A stretch of 61,281 nt of DNA. Source: Actinomycetota bacterium (GTDB lineage: Bacteria > Actinomycetota > Thermoleophilia > Gaiellales > Gaiellaceae). Within the stretch, counting starts at the first letter, position 1, and every line of letters starts with the position of its first letter. The DNA lies in assembly GCA_900299235.1 (NCBI GenBank), contig OMIZ01000142.1, forward strand, positions 1 through 61,281, written 5' to 3'. Position numbers and translations under genes: made by a program. Under the pieces are notes generated by a model. That model worked only from the letters and a program-made list of their open reading frames with translations, was not told where the DNA came from and made no database searches. Below, piece by piece: positions 48,311-58,346 of this stretch.

Positions 48311-49546
48311 TTACGGGCGCTGCGTTGCGAAGTGCGCGACGATCGTCTCCTTGATCCCAAGGATCGACGCGGGTGGCTCGCCAAGGCCGACGCTCAGCAT
48401 CGGCACCTCGGAGTCAGAGGCCGCAAGCGACCCATGGCTCCCACCGCCGGCGTGGTGGCCTCCACCGAGATCGATGAACTCAAAGCCGTCGGCGGCGGTG
48501 AAGATCACCTCACCCGCGTTCGGGTTGACGAGTGCGCGCCGCACACGCTCGTGACCGTCGAGGTAGTCGTCGAGTATTGCCGTATCCTCGTCGCCTCCGC
48601 GCCGCACCACGATGTTGCCGTCTTCGAGGAACGTCACGACATCGATCGACGGCTCGTCAGCGAGCGCCTCGGCAAGGGCGCGTGGATCGTCGCCGTACAC
48701 CATCCCTGCACGATTCGATGCGGTGACCAGCGCTCCCGGGACCTCGATCTTCGCGGGCGTATGCACCGCGGTCTGCCCGTGATCGGAGCAGAGCAGCACG
48801 GCGTAGCGTTCGAGGAACGCATCGGGGCCACCCGCCGCATCCATCAACGCCTGCACTGCCGCGTCGCTTCGCGCCAGCGCTTCGTGTGCCACACCCGGGC
48901 CCTGGGCGTGGGAGGCGAAGTCGTAGTCGGGGAGGTAGTACACGAGGAAGTCGAAGCCGTCGCGCGTCACGAGCCAACGGCCAACCGCGGCGGCGTACGC
49001 GTCAACCGAGCCCTGGTTGCGATTCGGAATCAGGATCGGTGCGCCCGTGCGGTCGGACTCGTAGACGCTGAAGAAGAACAGCCGCTTCGGCCCAGAGATC
49101 ACGGGCAGACCTGGGATGACCGCCCGGTGCTGCGTCCGTCCGCGATAGGTCGTGATGTTGATCGCTGCGGCGGTGTGACCCTGATCCTCGAGCGTCTCGT
49201 AGATCGTCTCAACGTTCGACGAGAGGTGCACCTCGTTCAGGTTGACCATCGTGTCGCGAATGCCCTGGGCGAGCCCGGCGGCGCGCACTGCACCAAACGA
49301 CGAGCCATACTCGACAAGACGCTGCTCGGCACGGTTCCACCACACAAGATGCGGGATGTGGTGTTCGTCGGGCCCAGCTCCCGTCGCGATCGAGGCGAGA
49401 CACACCGGGGTGAGCGATGGGAAGGTCGACACAGAGCGTCGGTAGATGCCGTGATCGAGCAGGAACCGCAGCGCCGGCAGGTCGGTCGCTTCGAGCATCG
49501 CGGGCGTCAGCCCATCGATCACGATCAGCACGACCGGGCGACTCAC
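48311..49546 (-). CDS. Alkaline phosphatase superfamily protein (type I phosphodiesterase-like)
   Basis: VVLIVIDGLTPAMLEATDLPALRFLLDHG, SLTPVCLASIATGAGPDEHHIPHLVWW, VLLCSDHGQTAV. Confidence 0.88.
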   Translation of the reverse strand: MSRPVVLIVIDGLTPAMLEATDLPALRFLLDHGIYRRSVSTFPSLTPVCLASIATGAGPDEHHIPHLVWWNRAEQRLVEYGSSFGAVRAAGLAQGIRDTMVNLNEVHLSSNVETIYETLEDQGHTAAAINITTYRGRTQHRAVIPGLPVISGPKRLFFFSVYESDRTGAPILIPNRNQGSVDAYAAAVGRWLVTRDGFDFLVYYLPDYDFASHAQGPGVAHEALARSDAAVQALMDAAGGPDAFLERYAVLLCSDHGQTAVHTPAKIEVPGALVTASNRAGMVYGDDPRALAEALADEPSIDVVTFLEDGNIVVRRGGDEDTAILDDYLDGHERVRRALVNPNAGEVIFTAADGFEFIDLGGGHHAGGGSHGSLAASDSEVPMLSVGLGEPPASILGIKETIVAHFATQRP

Positions 49547-49572
49547 GTGGTCACCTCGGGTCGCACGCAGCC

Positions 49573-49983
49573 CTAATCCTTCGCGAGCGTGCGCAGCCCG
49601 GCGTACCGCTCAGGCGCACGAGACCGAAGCCGCAACGCGAGCGCTGGTAGCGCAACCGCCTCGAGATACCCGACGACGGGAATGAATGCGACTGCAGCAG
49701 CGGCGACTGCTCCACCCACGGCGAAGACCGCGAGCCCTGAACGCGTGCCCCCACGACGCAACGCACCCGAGAGGATCGGCTCAGCGCCGAAGCCGCCAGC
49801 GACACCACCGACTGCACCGGACACTGCATCGCTCCAATCACCGACGAGCACACCGACGACGGCACCCACAATCGCCCCGGCAACAACGGTGAGTGCCACA
49901 CGCGGGATCACGGCCGCCGCAGCAATGCCAACCGCGACGCCGACTCCAGCGAGCAATCCGATCGTGTACCAGGCTCCCATCAC
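49573..49983 (-). CDS. Gly/Ala-rich membrane protein (DUF456-like)
   Basis: Multiple hydrophobic Gly-rich segments (VVAGAIVGAVVGVLVGD). Confidence 0.45.
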   Translation of the reverse strand: MMGAWYTIGLLAGVGVAVGIAAAAVIPRVALTVVAGAIVGAVVGVLVGDWSDAVSGAVGGVAGGFGAEPILSGALRRGGTRSGLAVFAVGGAVAAAAVAFIPVVGYLEAVALPALALRLRSRAPERYAGLRTLAKD

Positions 49984-50003
49984 GTGCCAGTGTAGGCGAC
50001 GTG

Positions 50004-50906
50004 TTAGCTGACGACGGTGAGCGCAGCGCGCTCCGCAAGGAACTCAACCTCGGTGACGTCGCCGAGGTCTTCGCCGTCGACCTGGAACGGCTGGGGAGAG
50101 TCGCAGCGAACAACGACGCGGTCGTCATCGACACCAGAGAGCACCCCACGCGCCGACGTCGCCGTACCGCGAAATGCCCGATAGACGAGCGTCCCGGCCG
50201 AGAGGGCCGAGACCGAACGGGGAGCTACCCAGGCAAGGCCGTCCTCGAAGCGAGACTCTCGCGCCAGCCGAAACCGCAACGAACCGGCGTAGGTGTAGGG
50301 AGCACCATTCGCGACGAGGACGAAGGCGGCTCGACCGTGGCCCTCAATCTCCATCGAGGCCCCGAGGTGGAGGCCGTTTCCTGCGAACGCGCCAAGGGCC
50401 GCCGCGACGAACGCCGAGTTGGCAGCACGGCGACCATCCTCACGGCGACCTCGGCGATCGACACGCCGTACGACGTCGGCGTCGAACCCAACTCCAGCGG
50501 CGAACGAGAACAGTCGCCCGTTCGCTCGTCCGAGTGAGATCGTGCGCGTACCCCCAGCTCGGATCGCCTCGCCGATCCGCTCGGCGGCGAGGATCGGGTC
50601 GCGGGGGAGCCCCAACGCCCGCGGCAGCACGCTCGTGCCGCCACCCGGAATGAAGGCGTATGTGGCCTTACCTGCGGCACCGTTGATCGCCTCGTTGTAG
50701 GTGCCATCACCTGCGAAGACGACGACCGTGTCTCCACGCGCTGCCGCCTCACGAGCGAGTTCGGTCGCGTGATCGCGAGCCTCGGTGAAGCGAATGTTCA
50801 GGTCGCCGACGTAGTAGCGCAGCATGCGCTCAACGTCCTCAACGAGGTCGCGTCGAACCCCACTCGAAAACGGGTTGACGATCAAAGCCACGCCCACCGC
50901 GGCCAT
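50004..50906 (-). CDS. Diacylglycerol kinase family lipid kinase
   Basis: VALIVNPFSSG, VVVFAGDGTYNEAINGAAGKATYAFIPGGGTSVLPRALGLPRDP. Confidence 0.9.
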   Translation of the reverse strand: MAAVGVALIVNPFSSGVRRDLVEDVERMLRYYVGDLNIRFTEARDHATELAREAAARGDTVVVFAGDGTYNEAINGAAGKATYAFIPGGGTSVLPRALGLPRDPILAAERIGEAIRAGGTRTISLGRANGRLFSFAAGVGFDADVVRRVDRRGRREDGRRAANSAFVAAALGAFAGNGLHLGASMEIEGHGRAAFVLVANGAPYTYAGSLRFRLARESRFEDGLAWVAPRSVSALSAGTLVYRAFRGTATSARGVLSGVDDDRVVVRCDSPQPFQVDGEDLGDVTEVEFLAERAALTVVS

Positions 50907-50932
50907 CGTAGAGCGTTGTCGCGGTATTCGGG

Positions 50933-51712
50933 CTACTCGGTCGCAGGCTGACCGTCGAAGGTCGGCTCCCGACCCTCGGCGAACGCCATGCGGCCTTCGA
51001 CGTAGTCACGCGTGCGCCCAAGCGCTCCCTGTGCGCGGGCCACATCGTCGAGGTGGAGCGCAAATGTCGTGTCCTCTGCAGCGTCGAGGAGACGCTTCAT
51101 CTCCCACACGGCTCGCGTCGGCAGTGCCGCGTACTGTGCCGCCACCTCCGTGGTGCGCGCCTCAAGCTTCTTGTCGGGCACGACCTCGTTGACGATGCCC
51201 CAAAGCCGAGCGTCGGCGGCACTCAGCCGCGCTCCCGTCGCAAGCCACTCGAACGCGCGCGCCGTACCGAGCATCCGTCGGAGAAACCACGTTGCGCCTG
51301 CGCCCGGCGCGAGCGCGATCTTCCCGTACGCCGGCACGAACGTCGCCGACGCAGCGGCAAGGCGGACGTCGCAGGCGAGCGCGAGCGACAACCCAGCTCC
51401 CGCGGCTGGACCGTTCACCGAAGCGATGACGGGCTTCTCGAGTTCGCGTACGAGCAGGACGATCGGGTGGTAGTGCTCCCGCAGCAGATCATCGAGCGGC
51501 GTGTGATCTTCAAGGCGGCCGAGATCCTGACCAGCGCAGAAGCCGCGGCCAGCGCCCGTGATTACGACGGCTCGGATCGCCGGATCGGCAGCAGCCGCGA
51601 GCGCAGCCTTGAGCTCGTCGGCCATGGCCACGTCGAGGGCGTTCAGCCGATCGGGACGGTTAAGCGTCAGCGTAAGGACAGCGTCTGCACGGGAGATCTC
51701 AACGAGCGCCAC
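50933..51712 (-). CDS. Enoyl-CoA hydratase/isomerase (crotonase family)
   Basis: LTLNRPDRLNALDVAMADEL, GAGRGFCAGQDLGRLED, PVIASVNGPAAGAGLSLALACDVRLAA. Confidence 0.92.
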   Translation of the reverse strand: MALVEISRADAVLTLTLNRPDRLNALDVAMADELKAALAAAADPAIRAVVITGAGRGFCAGQDLGRLEDHTPLDDLLREHYHPIVLLVRELEKPVIASVNGPAAGAGLSLALACDVRLAAASATFVPAYGKIALAPGAGATWFLRRMLGTARAFEWLATGARLSAADARLWGIVNEVVPDKKLEARTTEVAAQYAALPTRAVWEMKRLLDAAEDTTFALHLDDVARAQGALGRTRDYVEGRMAFAEGREPTFDGQPATE

Positions 51713-51838
51713 GCCCGCACCCTAGTTGAGGCGGCGAGCGTAGACGACCCTCACGCGTAGACTCGCAGGGCACTTCCCGATGCACGGCCACCCCGCACCT
51801 CAAGCTCATCTCACCAGCGCTGCGCGCTGGCCGGAGCT

Positions 51839-52285
51839 GTGCGCGTGAACGCGGTCGCTGCTCTCTTCGCCGTCCTCGCCGGTCTCGCGGGTGGAATTCA
51901 GGTGGCTGTGATGGGACGGTTCGGTGGCCGCATCGGGGTCGTCGAGGCGCTCGTCGTGGCAACGAGCATCCAGCTGCTCCTTGGCCTCTGCGTGCTCCTC
52001 GCTGTTCGCGGCGGTATCGGCCAGCTGACGAGCTTCACCAAGACGCCACCGTGGATGTGGCTCGGCGGCCTGATGGGCCTGATCGTCGTTCTGGCCATTA
52101 CGGTTGCGCAGCCACGCATTGGCGCCGCAGCCACGATCGGCATCTTGATCGCAGGCCAGCTCGTGATGGGCGCTCTCATCGACCGGTTCGGGCTCTTCGG
52201 GGTTGAGCAGGTTGGGATCTCCTGGCCGCGCGCCGCCGGGATGCTCCTCCTCGCAGCCGGTGCAGCACTGTCACTCTCGCGGTGA
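51839..52285 (+). CDS. DMT (YdcZ/DUF606-like) family transporter, half-size
   Basis: AGGIQVAVMGRFGGRIG, PRIGAAATIGILIAGQLVMGALIDRFGLFG. Confidence 0.8.
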   Translation: MRVNAVAALFAVLAGLAGGIQVAVMGRFGGRIGVVEALVVATSIQLLLGLCVLLAVRGGIGQLTSFTKTPPWMWLGGLMGLIVVLAITVAQPRIGAAATIGILIAGQLVMGALIDRFGLFGVEQVGISWPRAAGMLLLAAGAALSLSR

Positions 52286-53154
52286 GCGTCAAGGCCAAGA
52301 CCTGGGTCGCGCTCTGGATCGTCTACATCATCTGGGGCTCGACGTACCTCGGGATTCAGATCGCAGGCGAGACGATCCCGATCATGCTCGCGGCGTCGAC
52401 ACGCTTCCTCGCAGCTGGCGCGCTGATGGCGCTGATCGTCATGCGCAGCAAGGGCTCGCTGCGCATGCGGCGCCGGGAGCTGCTCTCGTGCGCGCTCGTC
52501 GGTGCTCTGCTACCGGGCGCGAATGCCGTGCTCTTCTTCGCCGAGCAGCACATTGACATCGGGATCGCGTCGCTGCTGATCGCCTCCGTGCCGCTGTGGG
52601 TCGTCGTGATGCGGCTCGGGTTGCGCGAGCACATGCCGACATTGGCAATCGGCGGTGTGGTGATCGGCTTCGCCGGGATCGCGCTGCTGCTGCGCCCCCA
52701 CGGTGGCGCCACGGGACTGGGCATCGGCCTCTGCGTTCTCTCGGCCGTGATGTGGGCCGTCGGCTCGCTGCTCTCAAGCCGCCTGCCAATGCCTGCGAAC
52801 TCGCTTGCCGCGACGACCTGGGAGATGCTGATTGGCGGTGCGTTGATGCTGCCGTTCGCAGCGTTCACGACCCACCACTTCGCGCCGTCGACAAGCTCGA
52901 TCGTCGCGTGGATCTATCTCGTCACGATCGGGTCGATCGTCGGATACAGCGCCTACACCTGGCTGCTCGTGAACGCGCCGATCGGACTCGTGTCGACCTA
53001 CGCCTACGTCAATCCTGTGGTCGCGATCGCCCTCGGCATCGCGTTCCGCGGTGAGCACCTGACGGTGCTCGCGATCATCGGTGCGGCGATTGTCGTCGGG
53101 TCGGTGGCCGTCGTCGTGCGCGAAGAGCCGCCGGCGACTCCGACACCCGAATAG
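52282..53154 (+). CDS. EamA/DMT family transporter
   Basis: LWIVYIIWGSTYLGIQIAGETIPIMLAASTRFLAAGALM; two EamA repeats. Confidence 0.9.
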   Translation: MSVKAKTWVALWIVYIIWGSTYLGIQIAGETIPIMLAASTRFLAAGALMALIVMRSKGSLRMRRRELLSCALVGALLPGANAVLFFAEQHIDIGIASLLIASVPLWVVVMRLGLREHMPTLAIGGVVIGFAGIALLLRPHGGATGLGIGLCVLSAVMWAVGSLLSSRLPMPANSLAATTWEMLIGGALMLPFAAFTTHHFAPSTSSIVAWIYLVTIGSIVGYSAYTWLLVNAPIGLVSTYAYVNPVVAIALGIAFRGEHLTVLAIIGAAIVVGSVAVVVREEPPATPTPE

Positions 53155-55374
53155 CTAGAGACCGATGAGGGCTTCCGGAGTGACGGGCACGCGTGTGAGT
53201 GCCTGACCGGACGCGGCCCGAAGCGCCGACGCGACTGCCGCGGTCGCGGTGACCGTTGGCGGCTCGCCGATTCCCTTCGCCCCAAACGGCCCGTCAGGAT
53301 CAGGGTCTTCGACGAGCACCACGTCCATCGCTGGCATGTCGAGGGCGGTCGGGATCAAGTAGTCGGTGAAGCTCGCATTGGTGATCAAGCCGTTGCGTGT
53401 CTGGATCTCCTCCATCACGGCGAGGCCCATCCCCTGCGCGGCACCGCCCTGCACCTGCCCTTCGGCGGCGAGCGGATTGATCGCGCGGCCGACGTCCTGC
53501 GCCGCACCGATCCACACGATGCGCGTAAGTCCAAGCTCGACATCAACTTCGGCGACGACCTTCATCGCGCACACCGAAAAGGCAACGTGAGCCCGCTCGC
53601 CGGTGATCTGCCCGTTCTCGGGAGCGAGCGGCGTCGTCTCGGCATGGCGGTAGACGATCTCGACGTCGACCTCTGACTCGCCCGCGTCACGGCGCTCGAT
53701 CGCAGCGCGACAGGCATCGCGCACCGCGCTTGCCGCCATCCATGTCTGGCGCGAGGCAGACGTCGAGCCTCCCGAGCCAACCGTGGCGGTCGACTGCGGC
53801 GCGAGCCGAACAAGATCGCTACCAAGCTCCGTGCGCGCGACTTGCAAGATCACGTCGGAGACGCCCTGGCCGACCTCGGCCGATGCACAGTGCACCTCGG
53901 CTGAGCCGTCCGCAAAGAGCTTCACGCGTGCGGCCGTCGAGTCATCGAAGCCCTCCGAGAACATGATGTTCTTGAAGCCGACGGCGAAACCAACCCCGCG
54001 CTTCACACCTTCGCCGCGCGTCGTATTGCCCGCCCCGCCCGGTAGACGCAACGGGTCGCGCGGCAGCGGCTCGGGCGCGGGTGGCTCGAGTGCAGCCGCA
54101 GCGCGAATCGTCTCGGCGACCGGAAACGACCCCTCGATGCGTTGGCCGGTCGGCAGCACGTCTCCTGGCGCCGCGGCGTTCAGCAGACGCAGCTCGACGG
54201 GATCGATCCCGAGCTCTTCGGCGAGCTTGTCCATCTGGGCCTCGCCTGCGAAACAGGTCTGGACGGCACCGAAGCCACGCATCGCTCCGCACGGCGGGTT
54301 GTTGGTGTAGACCGCGGTCGCCTCAAGGAGGGCGTTCGCGACGGCGTACGGCCCGATCGCGAACGACGCAGCGTTTGCCGCTACGGCCGTCGAGCTCGAG
54401 GCGTAGGCGCCGCCGTCGAGGAGGATCCGCATCTTCACGCAGACCAGGCGGCCCTCACGCGTCGCACGATGCTCCGCCCAGATGCGAGCCGGGTGGCGAT
54501 GGACGTGGCCAATGAACGACTCCTCCCGGTTGTAGACGATCTTCACCGGACGGTTCGTGTGCAACGCGAGCAGCGCGGCGTGGATCTGCATTGAGAGGTC
54601 TTCGCGGCCTCCGAACGCACCGCCGACCCCGGCGAGGTGCAGCCGCACCTGCTGCTCGGGCAGATTGAGGCACGGGGCGATCTGACGACGATCGACGTGG
54701 AGCCACTGCGTTGCCGCGTAGATGTCGATGCCGCCCTCACCATCAGGAACGGCGAGGCCCGACTCCGGGCCAAGGAACGCCTGATCCTGGATGCCGAGCT
54801 CGTAGGTGCCGGTGACGGTGATGTCCCCTTCGACATCGGGGTCGCCATGGCGAATGACGACGTGACGCACGACGTTTGGACGATCGTCGTCGCGATAGCC
54901 GTGGCCAGCCGTGGGCTTGCCTGCATGCAGAGGCACCGACTCAAGCGCGCGCTCCATGTCCGTGATCGGCTCAAGCTCGCGATAGGTCACCTTCACGCGC
55001 TCGGCCGCGCGGCGTGCCTGCTCGGGATGCTCCGCAGCAACGAGTGCGACGGCCTCGCCGAAGTAGCGCACGCGGTCGATCGCGAGCACTGGCTGATCGG
55101 CGAACTCAAGGCCGTAGGTCTTTGCACCCGGCACGTCGGTATGCGTGAGCACGGCGTGCACGCCGGGCATCGCGACCGCCTCGCTGATGTCGACCTCGAC
55201 GATCTCTGCGTGCGCGTGCGGACTACGCACCGTGTGCCCCCACAACATGCCCGGCGCGATCAGGTCGCTCGCAAACGCGAACTGGCCCTGCACCTTCGGC
55301 GTACCGTCGGAGCGAAGCGCGCGGTCACCGATGCGGCCAACGCCGAGCTTCCCCGGTGTCAGGAGAACGCTCAT
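53155..55374 (-). CDS. Xanthine dehydrogenase-family molybdenum-binding subunit
   Basis: [63 protein letters not shown]. Confidence 0.92.
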   Translation of the reverse strand: MSVLLTPGKLGVGRIGDRALRSDGTPKVQGQFAFASDLIAPGMLWGHTVRSPHAHAEIVEVDISEAVAMPGVHAVLTHTDVPGAKTYGLEFADQPVLAIDRVRYFGEAVALVAAEHPEQARRAAERVKVTYRELEPITDMERALESVPLHAGKPTAGHGYRDDDRPNVVRHVVIRHGDPDVEGDITVTGTYELGIQDQAFLGPESGLAVPDGEGGIDIYAATQWLHVDRRQIAPCLNLPEQQVRLHLAGVGGAFGGREDLSMQIHAALLALHTNRPVKIVYNREESFIGHVHRHPARIWAEHRATREGRLVCVKMRILLDGGAYASSSTAVAANAASFAIGPYAVANALLEATAVYTNNPPCGAMRGFGAVQTCFAGEAQMDKLAEELGIDPVELRLLNAAAPGDVLPTGQRIEGSFPVAETIRAAAALEPPAPEPLPRDPLRLPGGAGNTTRGEGVKRGVGFAVGFKNIMFSEGFDDSTAARVKLFADGSAEVHCASAEVGQGVSDVILQVARTELGSDLVRLAPQSTATVGSGGSTSASRQTWMAASAVRDACRAAIERRDAGESEVDVEIVYRHAETTPLAPENGQITGERAHVAFSVCAMKVVAEVDVELGLTRIVWIGAAQDVGRAINPLAAEGQVQGGAAQGMGLAVMEEIQTRNGLITNASFTDYLIPTALDMPAMDVVLVEDPDPDGPFGAKGIGEPPTVTATAAVASALRAASGQALTRVPVTPEALIGL

Positions 55375-55847
55375 GCACCCATCCTTTGCGCTGCCGCACG
55401 TCGCACTGCCTCGAAGATCTTGACGTACCCCGTGCAGCGGCAGAGGTTGCCCGAGAGCGCCTCGCGGATCTCATCGTCACTCGGGTCGGGAATGCGCTCA
55501 AGCAGGTCAGCGGCAGCGACAACAAGGCCGGGCGTGCAGAACCCGCACTGCACCGCACCTGTTTCGACAAAAGCCGTCTGCACTGGGTGAAGCTCCTCGT
55601 CAGTTCCAAGTCCCTCGATCGTCGTTACCTCGTGACCATCGGCCTGGGCAGCAAGCACGAGGCATGCGCACACGAGCACACCGTCGAGAAGCACCGAGCA
55701 CGAGCCACACTCGCCTTGCTCGCAGGCGTTCTTTGATCCAGGGAAGCCGAGCTTCTCGCGGAGCGCGAAGAGGAGCGACTCGCCCTCCCAGCAGTCGGCC
55801 TCGCTCGGCACACCGTTCACGCGCAGGTTGATCCTCACGCGAGGCAC
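55371..55847 (-). CDS. Xanthine dehydrogenase-family 2Fe-2S subunit
   Basis: [39 protein letters not shown]. Confidence 0.95.
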   Translation of the reverse strand: MPRVRINLRVNGVPSEADCWEGESLLFALREKLGFPGSKNACEQGECGSCSVLLDGVLVCACLVLAAQADGHEVTTIEGLGTDEELHPVQTAFVETGAVQCGFCTPGLVVAAADLLERIPDPSDDEIREALSGNLCRCTGYVKIFEAVRRAAAQRMGA

Positions 55848-56617
55848 CGCTCAAGGGCACGGCGCGTGAGCACCTCGATCGCGTGGCGACGGTAGGCGGC
55901 GCTGCCGCGCACATCGTCGATCGGCGTGGCTGCTGCTGCGACCTTCGCCGGGAAGCTTGCGGCATCGCCTCGCGGTGCCGTCACGAGCACCGGACGGGGC
56001 GCGGCTGAGCCGAACGCGGCACGTAGCTCGTCTCCGGCCGACACGGCAAGCGAGCACACGGCGATCACCATCGCGTTGCGCGGTCCGACCTTCAAGAACG
56101 TCTCCGGGCCACCCGATGGCCGCAGGTGGATAGCGGTGATCAGCTCGTCAGCCGCAAGCGCGTTGCGCTTGACCCCCGTCACGAACTCGGCCACGGGAAC
56201 CCGGCGGGTGCCGTGGAGAGATGTGCATTCGACCTCAGCGCCACCCACGACGAGTGGCGGAATTGAGTCACCCGCAGGCGATGCCGTAGCGAGGTTGCCG
56301 CCGATCGTGCCGCGGTTACGAATCTGCGGCGAGCCAACAGTGCGGGATGCTTCGGCAAGTGCCGGAAACTCTGCGGCGAGCGGGCCGCTCATCACCTCGG
56401 CGTAGGTCACCCCGGCACCGATCCGATAGCCATCGGCCGTCGGCGCCCACTCGCGCAGCTCAGCAACCTCGTTGAGGTTCAGGAGCGCGGCAGGGCGTGC
56501 ACGGTCGAAGTTCAGCCCGACCATTACGTCGGTGCCTCCCTGAATCGGAAGTGCCTCCGGGTGCGCCTCGCGCAGAGCGAGCGCCTCCGAAAGCGAGCGC
56601 GGAGTCAACACATCCAT
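55835..56617 (-). CDS. Xanthine dehydrogenase-family FAD-binding subunit
   Basis: PIQGGTDVMVGLNFDRARPAALLNLNEVAEL, IRNRGTIGGNLATASPAGDSIPPLV. Start 56617 suggested. Confidence 0.93.
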   Translation of the reverse strand: MDVLTPRSLSEALALREAHPEALPIQGGTDVMVGLNFDRARPAALLNLNEVAELREWAPTADGYRIGAGVTYAEVMSGPLAAEFPALAEASRTVGSPQIRNRGTIGGNLATASPAGDSIPPLVVGGAEVECTSLHGTRRVPVAEFVTGVKRNALAADELITAIHLRPSGGPETFLKVGPRNAMVIAVCSLAVSAGDELRAAFGSAAPRPVLVTAPRGDAASFPAKVAAAATPIDDVRGSAAYRRHAIEVLTRRALERCLA

Positions 56618-56642
56618 GGCGGAACTGTACGGTTCTCGTTCT
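56605..56642. promoter_or_regulatory. Candidate divergent promoter with overlapping -10 boxes: minus TACAGT (56629-56624), plus TACGGT (56628-56633)
   Basis: 25-bp gap between the two ATGs; plus-strand -35 candidate TCAACA (56605-56610), 17-nt spacer. Confidence 0.5.
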
Positions 56643-58346
56643 ATGTCAGTAGACCTTTCTCGGCGTCTCGCGGTTGCCCGTGGAGACGAACCCGCCGACC
56701 TCGCGATCAAGGGAGGTCAGGTGCTCTCGGTGTTCACGCGAGAGTGGCTGAAAACAGACGTCGCGATCGTCGACGGTGTCATTGCCGGCCTCGGTGACTA
56801 CGAGGGGAAGCGAACCCTCGACGCGACCGGGCGATATCTCGTGCCGGGCTTCGTCGACGCACACCTCCACCTCGAATCGTCGAAGCTGCTCGTCGATGAG
56901 TTCGCCCGGCTCGTGCTGCCGTTCGGCACGACAGCCGTCGTCGCCGACCCGCACGAGATCGCCAACGTTCTCGGTACCGACGGCGTCCATTGGCTGCTCG
57001 ACCTGTGCAGCGACATCCCGCTTGATGTGTGGTTCATGGCGTCGTCGTGCGTGCCTGCGTCGGGCTTCGAGAGCCCTCGGCGGCGTCTCAGCCCGGGCGA
57101 CCTCGACGCACTGATGCGGCGGCGGCGCGTGATCGGGCTTGCCGAGATGATGAACTTCCCCGGCGTCATCTCGGGCGACCCGGCCGAGCTTGAGAAGCTG
57201 ACGCTCTCGACGCATGTCGACGGTCACGCCCCTGGCGTCCGGGGCAACGCGCTGAACGCCTACGCCGCGGCTGGAATCCGTTCCGACCACGAAGCGTCGG
57301 ATCTCGAAGAAGGTCGGGAGCGTCTACGCAAGGGCCTATGGCTCCTGATCCGCGAGGCCTCGGCTGCGCGCAACCTCCACACGCTGCTCCCGCTGCTTGC
57401 CGAGTACGGCCCCGGCCGGATCGCGTTCTGCACCGACGACCGTGAGCCAGAGCACATCGCTGAAGACGGCCACATCAACAGCATGGTGCGGGAGGCCGTT
57501 GCTGCAGGCATCCGCCCCGAAGACGCAATCGTCGCTGCAACGCTCAGCCCGTGCCTCTGGCACGGGCTGAGCCACATCGGTGCGGTCGCACCGGGGTACG
57601 AGGCCGACATCCTGGTGCTGCCCGACCTCGTCGAGTTCGTGCCCGAGGTGGTGCTGAAGTCGGGCGTCCCGATCGGCGAGATTCCACGCCCACCCGTGCC
57701 CGACTGGGTCAAGCACACGGTGCGAATCGGCGCGCTCGGACCGGAGCAGTTCCGCATCGCGTGGAATGAGGCGCCGGGCACGAAGGCCCGCATCATCGGG
57801 CTGATCCCCGGGCAGATCGTCACGGACCTCATGCTTGAGGAGCCAGTGACGCGCGGTGGTGAAGTGATCGCCGATACAGGTCGCGACCACGCAAAGATCG
57901 CGGTGATTGAACGCCACCTTGGTACGGGCCGCGTGGGCCTCGGGCTCGTGAAGGGCTTCGGCCTCTCGCGCGGCGCCATCGCCTCGACGGTCGCCCACGA
58001 CGCACACAACCTGGCGGTCGCGGGCATGTCCGATGCGGCGATGGCGTTTGCCGTACGCCGCCTTGCGAACATCGGCGGCGGCATCGTCGTCGTCGATGGC
58101 GCCGATGTCCTCGCCGAGCTTCCGCTTCCCGTCGCCGGCCTCCTCTCCGACGCACCGCTCGACGAGGTGCTCGAGCGAAGCCACGCAGTGCTCAAGGCTG
58201 CCGCCGACCTCGGCTGCGAGATCGAGTCGCCGTTCCAGCTGCTTGCGTTCCTCGCACTTTCGGTGATCCCGAGCCTGAAGCTCACCGACCGGGGCTTGAT
58301 CGATGTCAACCGATTCGAGATCGTTCCTCTGGCGGTGGAAGCGTGA
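56643..58346 (+). CDS. ade: Adenine deaminase
   Basis: LVPGFVDAHLHLESSKLLVDEFARLVLPFGTTAVVADPHEIANVLG, AFCTDDREPEHIAEDGHINSMVREAV, GGGIVVVDG. Confidence 0.92.
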   Translation: MSVDLSRRLAVARGDEPADLAIKGGQVLSVFTREWLKTDVAIVDGVIAGLGDYEGKRTLDATGRYLVPGFVDAHLHLESSKLLVDEFARLVLPFGTTAVVADPHEIANVLGTDGVHWLLDLCSDIPLDVWFMASSCVPASGFESPRRRLSPGDLDALMRRRRVIGLAEMMNFPGVISGDPAELEKLTLSTHVDGHAPGVRGNALNAYAAAGIRSDHEASDLEEGRERLRKGLWLLIREASAARNLHTLLPLLAEYGPGRIAFCTDDREPEHIAEDGHINSMVREAVAAGIRPEDAIVAATLSPCLWHGLSHIGAVAPGYEADILVLPDLVEFVPEVVLKSGVPIGEIPRPPVPDWVKHTVRIGALGPEQFRIAWNEAPGTKARIIGLIPGQIVTDLMLEEPVTRGGEVIADTGRDHAKIAVIERHLGTGRVGLGLVKGFGLSRGAIASTVAHDAHNLAVAGMSDAAMAFAVRRLANIGGGIVVVDGADVLAELPLPVAGLLSDAPLDEVLERSHAVLKAAADLGCEIESPFQLLAFLALSVIPSLKLTDRGLIDVNRFEIVPLAVEA

